Of a stretch of DNA of 13,959 bases, positions 1 through 7,135 are shown piece by piece. A program made the position numbers and the translations under genes. Positions within the stretch are counted from its first letter, which is position 1. Each line of letters begins with the position of its first letter. The notes under the pieces are model-generated. The model made no database searches. It saw only the letters and a list, made by a program, of their open reading frames with translations, and was not told the DNA's origin. This DNA is from Proteobacteria bacterium UBA7447 (lineage in GTDB: Bacteria; Pseudomonadota; Gammaproteobacteria; Arenicellales; UBA868). The stretch is taken from positions 1 through 13,959 of the forward strand of contig DLPX01000062.1 in NCBI GenBank assembly GCA_002477475.1, in the 5' to 3' direction.

Positions 1-537
1 ATGAATCGCATATGTGTCTTTTGTGGATCCAGTAATGGTGATCTCGAGGCTTATGCTGAAGGTGCTGCGGCATTCGGATCATTGCTGGCACAACGGAAAC
101 TTGGTCTTGTCTATGGCGGGGCGTCTGTCGGGTTGATGGGAGCAGTCGCTGATGCGGTGTTGGGAGCGAACGGGGATGTCACGGGCGTGATTCCACAGTC
201 TCTGGTGAATAAGGAGATCGCACATCCTTCACTGACGAACATGCACATCGTAGAAACGATGCATGAGCGCAAAGCGTTGATGGCAGAGTTGTCAGATGGG
301 TTTGTTGCTTTGCCGGGCGGAATCGGCACGCTGGAAGAGCTTTTTGAGATGTGGACCTGGGCGCAACTGGGCCTGCATGATAAGCCATGTGTTTTGCTGA
401 ACATAGCGGGGTACTACGATGAGCTCATTGGATTTCTGGACAAGATGACCGACTCAGGTTATCTGAAAGAAACTAGTCGTTTGCAACTGCAGGTAGCCAA
501 TAGTCCTGAAGAGGCCGTGATCGCGTGTGAGGGATAA
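1..537 (+). CDS. LOG family protein (predicted nucleoside 5'-monophosphate phosphoribohydrolase)
   Basis: This cytosolic Rossmann-fold enzyme belongs to the LOG / TIGR00730 'lysine decarboxylase-like' family, whose characterised members cleave the N-glycosidic bond of cytokinin riboside or purine 5'-monophosphates, releasing the base and ribose 5-phosphate. The sequence shows the N-terminal CVFCGSS strand-loop (residues 5-11), a YGGASVGLMG nucleotide-binding loop (38-47), the catalytic HERK segment (88-91) and the signature PGGIGTLEE (105-113). At 178 residues it has the usual length for single-domain family members, with no truncation. The ATG is the first base of the window, so its ribosome binding site and upstream context cannot be seen. 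Bacterial members are often misannotated as lysine decarboxylases. The true role here could be nucleotide housekeeping rather than cytokinin production. The family call is very secure; the substrate is not. Confidence 0.95.
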   Translation: MNRICVFCGSSNGDLEAYAEGAAAFGSLLAQRKLGLVYGGASVGLMGAVADAVLGANGDVTGVIPQSLVNKEIAHPSLTNMHIVETMHERKALMAELSDGFVALPGGIGTLEELFEMWTWAQLGLHDKPCVLLNIAGYYDELIGFLDKMTDSGYLKETSRLQLQVANSPEEAVIACEG

Positions 538-575
538 CGCCGCCTGAGACGGATGCCCTAAACCGGCGTTTTCTT
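536..575 (+). terminator. Possible rho-independent terminator after the LOG gene
   Basis: A perfect 7-bp inverted repeat (AACGCCG at 536-542, CGGCGTT at 564-570) begins on the stop codon and is followed by a short T-rich tract (GTTTTCTT). The 21-base loop is long and the T tract is interrupted, so this is a moderate candidate. It would separate the LOG gene from the cupin gene downstream. Confidence 0.4.
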
Positions 576-628
576 GTGATGGAAGTGCCTCGAGGTTTGA
601 GAGTCTACGGGTCGAACTTGAAAGTCAT

Positions 629-1309
629 ATGAGTTCAGAAAAAATCACTTCCCTGATTCGTGCGATTCATGACGCACTGCAATCGAGCAAACAACTCGAC
701 GGGGTGCAACAGACAATTTCCCGGTTGGACGCATTGGACCTCGATGGTCATCGGTGCTCACCGGTACCGCCCCAGATTCCGCTCCATTTCGAGGGCGAAC
801 TCAAGGCAGCGGTGGAGCATATTCCGGCTTCCCTCAAGACAGTCGCACAAGCATTGTCGGCAGCCGCACCAACTCTGAACTGGAATGTAGAGACGGACAG
901 CAGTGCCGGATATTACGAAGCAGGAGTGGATGTCGGACAAAGTTTTCTGGACGGTAACCTGGTTTGCCGTCTGGTTGGACCAGGCGAGTGTTTTTTCTTT
1001 AGCGAAAATCTTTTTTTGAGTCTGTTTTTCCTGAAACCCCGCACGCTCTATCGAGATCATGCTCATCAGGCCTCCGAGATGTATTTCAACCTGACAGGCC
1101 CCTGCGGTTTTCGGTTAGGCGATGAGGACTGGGTTGATTATCCGGGCGACTCGGTGATCTGGAATCTGCCTTCAAGACCGCATGCGACCCGCATTTACGG
1201 AATACCGTTTTTGAGCGCTGTCTCCTGGGTCAGCGATCTCGATAGTGTCTGTCGAGTGGTGCCACGCGATGATTGGCAGGGGCTTGAGGCGCAACTGCAG
1301 GTCAATTGA
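629..1309 (+). CDS. DMSP lyase-like cupin protein (DddL/DddQ superfamily)
   Basis: This 226-residue protein has a helical N-terminal half and a C-terminal cupin barrel. The cupin motif around residues 141-152 (YRDHAHQASEMY) gives H146, E150 and Y152, and a second motif gives H185 (SRPHATRIY). The H-x3-E-x-Y spacing followed by a histidine about 35 residues later is the metal-binding arrangement I know from DddQ-type dimethylsulfoniopropionate lyases, which split DMSP into dimethyl sulfide and acrylate. Paired conserved features (LTGPCGFRLGDEDW, then YPGDSVIWNLP) also match this superfamily. No acrylate-handling gene such as acuI or acuK lies nearby. The next gene, 22 bases downstream, is an aldolase/dehydrogenase fusion, which points instead to sugar or sugar-acid metabolism. 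Many cupin-DLL superfamily members have little or no DMSP lyase activity, so the substrate is open. The ATG at 629 has only a weak upstream GAAAG as ribosome binding site. Confidence 0.75.
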   Translation: MSSEKITSLIRAIHDALQSSKQLDGVQQTISRLDALDLDGHRCSPVPPQIPLHFEGELKAAVEHIPASLKTVAQALSAAAPTLNWNVETDSSAGYYEAGVDVGQSFLDGNLVCRLVGPGECFFFSENLFLSLFFLKPRTLYRDHAHQASEMYFNLTGPCGFRLGDEDWVDYPGDSVIWNLPSRPHATRIYGIPFLSAVSWVSDLDSVCRVVPRDDWQGLEAQLQVN

Positions 1310-1331
1310 GCAGTTAGAATGATGAGTTTCT

Positions 1332-3329
1332 GTGTCACCGACCCAGACCCGCAACATTGGATCTGAATTGAAAAACCTCTGGAATGAAAACGACGCTGCT
1401 GCGTGTGGGGAAGATGCTCTTGCCCTCAGGGTCTATTCGTCGCGCTTGATCGGGCAAGCCTCCGACCTGGTACTGCATGGAGGCGGTAACACCTCAGTCA
1501 AGGCAGAGTTTTCCGATATCTTCGACGATCGTCACGAGGTTCTGTATATCAAAGGCAGTGGCTGGGATCTTGCCACGATAGAAGCGCCCGGATTTGCCCC
1601 GGTTGCGCTTGACGCCTTGTTGAAGTTATCCCGCTTTGACGCGCTGAGTGATGCCGACATGGTGCGTGCCCAGCGGGCTGCCATGCTCGACCCTGGCGCT
1701 CCCAATCCGTCTGTTGAGGCTATCCTGCATGCGTTGATTCCATTTAGATATGTGGATCACACCCATGCAGATGCCGTCGTCACGCTAACCAATACACCAG
1801 ATGGGGAAGCGCGTGTTCGTGAGATATACGGCGATCGATTGTTGGTGGTGCCGTATGTCATGCCGGGATTCGTGTTGGCAAAAAAAGTTGCACAGATGAC
1901 CGAGGATATTGACTGGTCAACCCTGGAAGGAATGATCCTCATGAATCACGGGATCTTCAGTTTTGCTGATGATGCCCGAGAAAGTTATACCCGTATGATC
2001 GATCTCGTAACTGAGGCGGAGCAGGCCTTGGGTGAGGCCCCACGCGTCGCGAACGACACAGCAGAAGCATCCGCCCTTGAGCTCGCTGCGATCCGATATG
2101 AAGTGAGTCGGGCCGCGAACTGCCCCATGCTGGTAGCGTTTGATGGAGGTGTGCAAAGTTGCGGCTTTGCCAAACGCAGTGATGTAAAAAGTATCGCCAC
2201 GCGAGGGCCTTTGACGCCAGATCATGTGATTCGCACAAAGCGGGTTCCTCTGATAGTTGAAGAGGATCCTTCTGATGCAGTCGAAGGGTTTATTTCGGAA
2301 TACCAGGACTACTTTGATCGCCTCACAGACGGAAAGCTCACGCGATTGGATTGCGCCCCGCGGTGGGGGGTGTGGCAGGGCCGGGGTACCATGGCTTTTG
2401 GGGCGCGGCCGGGTGACCTGGCCGTGGTCGGCGATATCGTCTCTCATACTATCGCTGCCATCGAGAAGGCGGAGCGCCACGGCGGATGGTGCGCTTTGCC
2501 TGAAGCAGACATTTTTGAGGTCGAGTACTGGGAGCTTGAGCAGGCAAAACTTGCAAAATCTGCGAGTTCGCCTGCTTTTCAGGGACGCTGTGCTCTAGTA
2601 ACCGGCGGCGCCAGCGGGATTGGATATGCCTGCGCGCTTGCATTGTCTGAGCAGGGCGCGCAGGTCACGGTTCTCGACAAAGATCCTTTGGTTCTCAACG
2701 TCTTTGATGGAACAAACATCCAAGGACGGGTTTGTGATGTAAAGGACGCCGATGCCGTGCGTGACGCGGTGGCCGAATCGGTCGCGGCTTTTGGGGGCCT
2801 CGATATTCTCGTGAACAACGCCGGGATCTTCTGTGCGAGTGACGAGGTAGCGGATATGCCTGAAGCTGAGTGGCAGCGTTCTCTCGACATCAATCTGACG
2901 GGAGCCATGCATGTTGCGCGAGAAAGTATTCCTTATCTGCGCCTTGGCTGGGAGCCTTCGTTGATTATGGTCGGTTCAAAAAACGTGCCGGCACCGGGCC
3001 CCGCGGCCGGGGCCTATTCCGTGGCCAAGGCAGGCCTGACTCAACTGGCCCGAGTACTGGCCCTTGAACTGGCGGGCGATGGCATCCGGGTGAATACCCT
3101 GCATCCTAATGCCGTGTTTGATACGGCAATCTGGACCGACGAGGTACTTGAAGGCCGGGCCGCACACTATGGAATGAGCGTTGAGGAATATCGCAGAAAC
3201 AATCTGCTTCATCGGGAAGTCACTTCACCAGATGTCGCCGCAATGGTTTGCGCGATGGCAGGCTCGGCATTTCGCTGTACCACCGGCGCGCAGTTGCCCA
3301 TTGATGGCGGCAATGAACGGGTGTTGTGA
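1332..3329 (+). CDS. Bifunctional class II aldolase / short-chain dehydrogenase (RhaD-type fusion)
   Basis: This is a 665-residue two-domain cytosolic enzyme. The N-terminal class II (zinc) aldolase domain, about residues 25-400, shows HGGGNTSVK (49-57), a candidate catalytic glutamate E129 (PSVEAILHAL), the zinc histidines H143 and H145 in DHTHAD, and a third histidine H206 in NHGIFS. The C-terminal domain, about 415-665, is a complete SDR with the cofactor motif TGGASGIG (424-431), NNAG (495-498), N521, S549 and the catalytic YSVAK (Y562, K566). Family fusions pair rhamnulose-1-phosphate aldolase with lactaldehyde or aldehyde oxidation, so one chain can cleave a ketose phosphate and oxidise or reduce a fragment. 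An in-frame stop at 1323-1325 forces a start after it, and GTG at 1332 is the best choice although its ribosome binding site is poor. It probably shares a transcript with the cupin gene 22 bases upstream. No kinase, isomerase or transporter is present to name the sugar. Confidence 0.9.
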   Translation: MSPTQTRNIGSELKNLWNENDAAACGEDALALRVYSSRLIGQASDLVLHGGGNTSVKAEFSDIFDDRHEVLYIKGSGWDLATIEAPGFAPVALDALLKLSRFDALSDADMVRAQRAAMLDPGAPNPSVEAILHALIPFRYVDHTHADAVVTLTNTPDGEARVREIYGDRLLVVPYVMPGFVLAKKVAQMTEDIDWSTLEGMILMNHGIFSFADDARESYTRMIDLVTEAEQALGEAPRVANDTAEASALELAAIRYEVSRAANCPMLVAFDGGVQSCGFAKRSDVKSIATRGPLTPDHVIRTKRVPLIVEEDPSDAVEGFISEYQDYFDRLTDGKLTRLDCAPRWGVWQGRGTMAFGARPGDLAVVGDIVSHTIAAIEKAERHGGWCALPEADIFEVEYWELEQAKLAKSASSPAFQGRCALVTGGASGIGYACALALSEQGAQVTVLDKDPLVLNVFDGTNIQGRVCDVKDADAVRDAVAESVAAFGGLDILVNNAGIFCASDEVADMPEAEWQRSLDINLTGAMHVARESIPYLRLGWEPSLIMVGSKNVPAPGPAAGAYSVAKAGLTQLARVLALELAGDGIRVNTLHPNAVFDTAIWTDEVLEGRAAHYGMSVEEYRRNNLLHREVTSPDVAAMVCAMAGSAFRCTTGAQLPIDGGNERVL

Positions 3330-3332
3330 CCG

Positions 3333-3370
3333 ATGAACATGCCGATGAATATGATGAATATAATGAATAT
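3333..3370 (+). repeat. Short AT-rich tandem repeat, ATGAATAT units
   Basis: Three copies of ATGAATAT start at 3345, 3354 and 3363, an exact 9-base period, preceded by a variant ATGAACAT at 3333. It occupies the gap between the aldolase fusion and cfa and differs sharply in composition from the GC-rich genes around it. It contains a perfect TATAAT and encodes a methionine/asparagine-rich mini-ORF on the plus strand. Confidence 0.7.
3334..3364 (+). promoter_or_regulatory. Candidate sigma-70-type promoter for cfa
   Basis: A perfect -10 hexamer TATAAT (3359-3364) lies in the repeat tract, with a TGAACA at 3334-3339 matching the -35 consensus at four of six positions across a 19-base spacer, which is slightly long. 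Transcription would begin near 3371, giving a leader of about 60 bases ahead of cfa. The AT-rich repeat could produce such a match by chance. Confidence 0.35.
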
Positions 3371-3414
3371 AAAGACACAGTCTGGAATATCTTCAAATCC
3401 GTAGAGATGGATTT

Positions 3415-3420
3415 TAGGAG
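3415..3420 (+). promoter_or_regulatory. Ribosome binding site of cfa
   Basis: TAGGAG nine bases before the ATG fixes the cfa start and is one of the few strong Shine-Dalgarno sites in the window. Confidence 0.7.
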
Positions 3421-3429
3421 TGGATTGCG

Positions 3430-4560
3430 ATGAGTAGGGTTCAGCAACGCTTTGAGCAGATGCTTGAGCCTGCGGGTATTCAAATCAATGGGCCAAACCC
3501 CTGGGATGTGCAGGTGCATAACCCGGATCTTTTCTTGCGAATTGCGCGGGATGGCACGCTGGGGCTGGGCGAAGCCTATATGGATGGCTGGTGGGATTGC
3601 GAAGCGCTTGATGAGATGATCACGCGGGGTTTTCGGGCTGGCCTTGAAGACCAGGTGCGCAATAACCTGCGCTTTCTCCTCTACCTTATCGGTTTTCGCC
3701 TGTTTAACCGCCAGAGTCGCGCCCGGGCGTTTCAGGTAGCCGAGCAGCATTACGATATCGGCAATGACGTTTTCGAGCAGATGCTCGATCCGCACATGAA
3801 TTACAGCTGCGGATTCTGGGAATCGGCCAGTGGTCTTGATGAGGCCCAGATTGCAAAGATGGAGATGATATGCGCCAAACTGCAGTTCGAGCCGGGAATG
3901 AAGGTGCTGGATATTGGATGTGGTTGGGGAGGGCTGGCACAATGGATGGCCCAGCATCATGATGTGCACGTAACGGGAGTGACGGTATCCGTAGAGCAGG
4001 CCAAGCTGGCGCAAGAGCGCTGTGCTGATTTGCCAGTGGAGGTCACAGTGAAGGATTACCGGGAACTTGAAGGCAAGTTTGATCGCATTGTGTCTGTCGG
4101 CATGTTTGAACACGTCGGTCAGCGAAACTACCGAGCCTTTTTCACCAAGAGCCGTTCCCTGCTAAAGGATCAGGGATTATTTCTTCTGCACACCATTGGC
4201 GCGGGTCGTGATGGTTTTGCAACTGACCGATGGATCGAGAAATATATCTTCCCCAACGGAGTACTGCCGCCTGCTGCAGCATTGGCGCGCCAGGCTGGCG
4301 CGTGCTTCACCATCGAGGATTGGCATAATTTCGGCGCTGATTACGACCCGACCCTGATGGCGTGGTACCGCAACTTCAATGCTGCCTGGCCGTCGCTGAA
4401 AGCCCACTATGGGGATCGTTTCAAGAGAATGTTCGATTACTACCTGTTGGTGTGTGCAGGTTCCTTCCGCTCACGCGAAAATCATTTGTGGCAGGTCGTC
4501 CTTTCCGCCGGAGGTCTCGATGGAGGTTATCGCTCACCTCGTTGGTCCCCGAAGAAGTAA
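3430..4560 (+). CDS. cfa: Cyclopropane-fatty-acyl-phospholipid synthase
   Basis: Cfa transfers a methylene group from S-adenosylmethionine to cis double bonds of phospholipid acyl chains at the inner membrane face, forming cyclopropane fatty acids that stiffen the membrane under acid, solvent or stationary-phase stress. The protein has 376 residues, close to the E. coli enzyme (382). It shows the N-terminal lipid-interaction domain with GLGEAYMDGWWD (45-56), the YSCGFW motif (C127), the SAM-binding DIGCGWGG (161-168), E227 in FEHVG, H254 in HTIG, and the C-terminal conserved CAGSFRSRENHLWQ (C342). All positions known to matter in the family appear intact. The start is well supported by TAGGAG at 3415-3420, nine bases before the ATG. 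It converges with the DUF2207 gene, with only 17 bases between the stops and no visible terminator. The gap of 100 bases from the aldolase fusion suggests its own promoter. Confidence 0.96.
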   Translation: MSRVQQRFEQMLEPAGIQINGPNPWDVQVHNPDLFLRIARDGTLGLGEAYMDGWWDCEALDEMITRGFRAGLEDQVRNNLRFLLYLIGFRLFNRQSRARAFQVAEQHYDIGNDVFEQMLDPHMNYSCGFWESASGLDEAQIAKMEMICAKLQFEPGMKVLDIGCGWGGLAQWMAQHHDVHVTGVTVSVEQAKLAQERCADLPVEVTVKDYRELEGKFDRIVSVGMFEHVGQRNYRAFFTKSRSLLKDQGLFLLHTIGAGRDGFATDRWIEKYIFPNGVLPPAAALARQAGACFTIEDWHNFGADYDPTLMAWYRNFNAAWPSLKAHYGDRFKRMFDYYLLVCAGSFRSRENHLWQVVLSAGGLDGGYRSPRWSPKK

Positions 4561-4577
4561 TTCTGAGCTCAGCAGTT

Positions 4578-6464
4578 TTACCAGCCACCTCCGCCTCCGC
4601 CACCACCGCCTCCGCCGGAAGAACCCCCGCTAAAGCCCGATGAGGAGCCCGGTGCGGTAGCGGCCGATGCCACGGTTGACGATAGGGCGCGGCCGAGCGT
4701 GTCGCCGAACCGCGCAGGACGCGAAGGCTCCCAGGAACGGCCCGTGTACCAGCGAGGCCGGTAGTGCCTGCCGGGCTCCTGTGCCGCCTGTTCCAGTGTT
4801 TCGCTGAAGTTCTCACACCATTCTTGGGCAACATCAAGTGCTAACGCGAAGGGCAGGTACTTTTCAAAGAGCAGCAACTGCTGATCCAGGGAGCCCAAGG
4901 TTTGGAGGCGATGCTTCTCGGCGGTTGCCAGGTATTTTTTGAACCCCTCAATCTCATCCATCACCTCTCTCCCGAGTCGGGTAGGAGCTTTCAGGAGAAA
5001 ATAAAAGAGCAGGTTGATGATAATGAGGGCACCGACCACCAACGTCAGGCCAAAACCGCCACTCACAGCAACTGATGTGATCAACAGGTTGCCAAGACCC
5101 ACGATGCCAGTGAAGCCTGCCACCAAGATTGCAATCAGTCGCCTACCCTGCCGCCATAGTCGGACCGCTACGGTAAAGAACATACTGGTCACCAGCAGCG
5201 GAATGCCGATAATCATGATGGGTTCTGGGTTCGCTATGGCCAGAGCTGCAACAGTCAGCACCGAGAGGAGCAGTCCTGGAATCAGCCATTTGAGGTTTCT
5301 CAAAAAGAACTGACCGTGATACTCATCGGCGAGGCGGGATTTAAGGAGATCCCGCGCTGCCCCGATTGTCTTGTGGTGGGCATTGTCGAGTTCGAGACTC
5401 TCCGAGTGACCCAGCAGTTTTGTGTATAGCGCTTTTTCACCGAACGAGAGTGACTCCATGTTGCCATCGTCATCCCGGTGGATAACCGTTTTGCCATCGG
5501 CCTGCTCGCTGATGTGGATACGCTGTTTGACCGCCATACTGATGAGCGCGCAGGAAAAGGCTTTGCTGTCGAAACCCATTTGCAGGATATATCGTGCGGC
5601 TGCGGGAGACAGTCCTTCGGGGGGCTCGAATCGTGGAATGATGGTGCCCCCACTCGGGTCGCGTCCCACCTGATGCCAAGCGAAGAGAAAGTACAAAAAC
5701 ACCAACAGCGTGCCCGGCCATCCGACGACCGCCACAGGGTTATCTCGCACCCAGAAACCAAGACGCTGCTGGCCAGTCGGCTCAGTCACATATCCCTTGG
5801 GCCACCCCACGACTACCGTGAGCCCGGAGCCCGGTGCAAGGGTCGCGTTCGTTGTGAAAGTGACGGACGCATCGGAGGCAATTGTCGAACGGTAATCCCG
5901 ACCGCGTGAGCCGAAGGGTCCGGTGTAGCCTGTGGCCTGAATCTTGTGAGACGGTACGCCTTGGGGGAGCGCGATCGTGACGACTGCCTCATCAATTTGA
6001 AACTCCCAATCGTTACCCGTGGCGTTCCAGTAAAGCTCGTCATGATCAGCAAAGAATCCCAATTGCCGGTCTGTCTGATAGGTCAGGGTGTAGCGGTACT
6101 CTCCAGGCGAAGGAAATCTGTCGTGCTGCCCGATATAGATGCGAACGCCATTGCTGAGGTTTTCGGTGTGGTGGGGTTCAGGGCGGCCGTCCCGCGTCAC
6201 ATGCAATAGTTGAAAACCCACCCGGTGCTGTCGGTTGTCGTGATCGCGGTAGTCGGTTGGGAAGTCGCGGTAAATGCCCCGCTTGATCTTGTTGCCTTTC
6301 GCCACGACCGTAATGGTTTCCGTGACAGTGAGTGCGCCGCTTGGCATCACCATCACGTGGCTTTGAAACAGGCGGATACGCTCGCCGGCAAGAGAAGGCA
6401 GCGGTGCAGCGAGCGTCACCAGCAGCGACGCTAGAAGGAAGAGCCTGGAGCACAACGCGCTCAT
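4578..6464 (-). CDS. DUF2207 domain membrane protein with glycine-rich tail
   Basis: This 628-residue envelope protein belongs to the DUF2207 (YciQ-like) family, whose molecular function is unknown. It has a signal peptide (residues 1-26, likely cleaved after SLA). A beta-rich extracytoplasmic region of about 215 residues follows, starting with the family motif region RIRLFQSHVMVMPSGALTVTET. Then come a transmembrane helix near 246-264, a cytoplasmic stretch with YILQMGFDSKAFSCALISM (292-310), four further helices (about 392-412, 416-434, 443-466, 470-491) and the conserved YLPFALALDVAQEW (536-549). The C-terminus is low complexity and ends in eleven glycines and a tryptophan, as in many DUF2207 and TPM-domain proteins. 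Its ATG overlaps the lemA stop as TGATG, so translation is probably coupled. LemA and DUF2207 genes are often paired, suggesting a joint envelope role. Family assignment is strong; function is not established. Confidence 0.92.
   Translation of the reverse strand: MSALCSRLFLLASLLVTLAAPLPSLAGERIRLFQSHVMVMPSGALTVTETITVVAKGNKIKRGIYRDFPTDYRDHDNRQHRVGFQLLHVTRDGRPEPHHTENLSNGVRIYIGQHDRFPSPGEYRYTLTYQTDRQLGFFADHDELYWNATGNDWEFQIDEAVVTIALPQGVPSHKIQATGYTGPFGSRGRDYRSTIASDASVTFTTNATLAPGSGLTVVVGWPKGYVTEPTGQQRLGFWVRDNPVAVVGWPGTLLVFLYFLFAWHQVGRDPSGGTIIPRFEPPEGLSPAAARYILQMGFDSKAFSCALISMAVKQRIHISEQADGKTVIHRDDDGNMESLSFGEKALYTKLLGHSESLELDNAHHKTIGAARDLLKSRLADEYHGQFFLRNLKWLIPGLLLSVLTVAALAIANPEPIMIIGIPLLVTSMFFTVAVRLWRQGRRLIAILVAGFTGIVGLGNLLITSVAVSGGFGLTLVVGALIIINLLFYFLLKAPTRLGREVMDEIEGFKKYLATAEKHRLQTLGSLDQQLLLFEKYLPFALALDVAQEWCENFSETLEQAAQEPGRHYRPRWYTGRSWEPSRPARFGDTLGRALSSTVASAATAPGSSSGFSGGSSGGGGGGGGGGGW
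4581..4616 (-). repeat. Glycine-codon triplet repeat encoding the DUF2207 C-terminus
   Basis: Eleven consecutive GGN codons (4584-4616 on the minus strand, mixing GGC, GGA and GGT) followed by TGG and TAA. Mixed third positions suggest selection for the glycine tract rather than pure replication slippage. Confidence 0.7.
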
Positions 6465-7024
6465 CAGAAATCGACTTTGGGCAGGGTCCGTTCTGTGGCC
6501 AGTTCGATTTCAAAGAATTCAGCAAGCTGGAATCTGAAAATCCCTGCAATCAGGTTGCTGGGGAAAGATTCCACCAGGACGTTCCAGTTGCGCACGGTAC
6601 CGTTGTAATAACGTCTCGCCAACTGTACCTGTTCTTCAGTTTCATGCAGCTTCTGTTGAAGATCGAGGAAGCCGGCGTTGGCCTTGAGGTCTGGATAGCC
6701 TTCTGCCACCGCCAATATGCCTCCAATTGCCCGAGAGAGATTGCTCTCGTGCTGTGCAATCTTGGAAACACTCTCCCCGGTGTCAGTGCCGGTTCGTAGA
6801 CGGGTTAAAGAATCTAGTGTTCCCTGCTCGTGGCCCATATATCCTTTTACCGCTTCGATCACATTGGGAATCAGGTTGTGACGGCGCTTGAGTTGGACGT
6901 CGATCCCGCTCCATGCCTCGCGCACATTATTCTTGTGCCGAATAAACCGGTTATAGGTCCAGATCAGCCACGCTGCGATCACGATGAGCAATATCAAAAC
7001 GACGCCAAAGATGTTCACTTCCAA
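6464..7024 (-). CDS. lemA: LemA family protein
   Basis: A 186-residue LemA family protein with one N-terminal transmembrane helix (about residues 4-23) and a soluble helical bundle normally placed outside the cytoplasmic membrane. The family signature is clear: NNVREAWSGIDVQLKRRHNL (32-51) followed by IPNVIEAVKGYMGHEQGTL. The length matches the family (about 180-200). The precise function of LemA proteins is unknown; they recur beside DUF2207 or TPM-domain envelope proteins, as here. The start is a TTG at 7024, supported by GGGAG seven bases upstream (minus strand). A GTG two codons later is too close to that site. The stop overlaps the DUF2207 ATG by one base. It lies 111 bases after the molybdopterin oxidoreductase on the same strand, so readthrough from that operon is possible, but a separate promoter seems likelier. 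I could not find a convincing sigma-70 site. Confidence 0.94.
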   Translation of the reverse strand: MEVNIFGVVLILLIVIAAWLIWTYNRFIRHKNNVREAWSGIDVQLKRRHNLIPNVIEAVKGYMGHEQGTLDSLTRLRTGTDTGESVSKIAQHESNLSRAIGGILAVAEGYPDLKANAGFLDLQQKLHETEEQVQLARRYYNGTVRNWNVLVESFPSNLIAGIFRFQLAEFFEIELATERTLPKVDF

Positions 7025-7031
7025 AACTGCG

Positions 7032-7036
7032 CTCCC
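7032..7036 (-). promoter_or_regulatory. Ribosome binding site supporting the lemA TTG start
   Basis: GGGAG on the minus strand, seven bases before TTG at 7024-7022, decides the non-ATG start of lemA. Confidence 0.5.
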
Positions 7037-7135
7037 AGGATCGTGTGAGATCGCTGCTGTGCGTGAGACGGGTAACAGAACTATAGGTCAGTTTTGATAA
7101 CGCGGCGGAGTTTTTAAGCTGTGATGTGATCTGGG

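Noticed and set aside
3220..4113. A 297-codon open frame on the minus strand
   Set aside because: It is antisense to cfa and the end of the aldolase fusion, both with full catalytic motifs. The predicted protein is histidine- and proline-rich with no recognisable domain.
4563..4572. CTGAGCTCAG palindrome between the convergent cfa and DUF2207 stops
   Set aside because: Five-bp arms with no loop and no T-run cannot form a normal terminator, and a 10-bp palindrome is expected by chance in a window this size.
7022..7096. CAAAACTG (7022-7029) and CAGTTTTG (7089-7096) inverted repeat flanking the lemA leader
   Set aside because: The arms are 59 bases apart and only 8 bp long. Pairing could touch the TTG start, but chance is a sufficient explanation.
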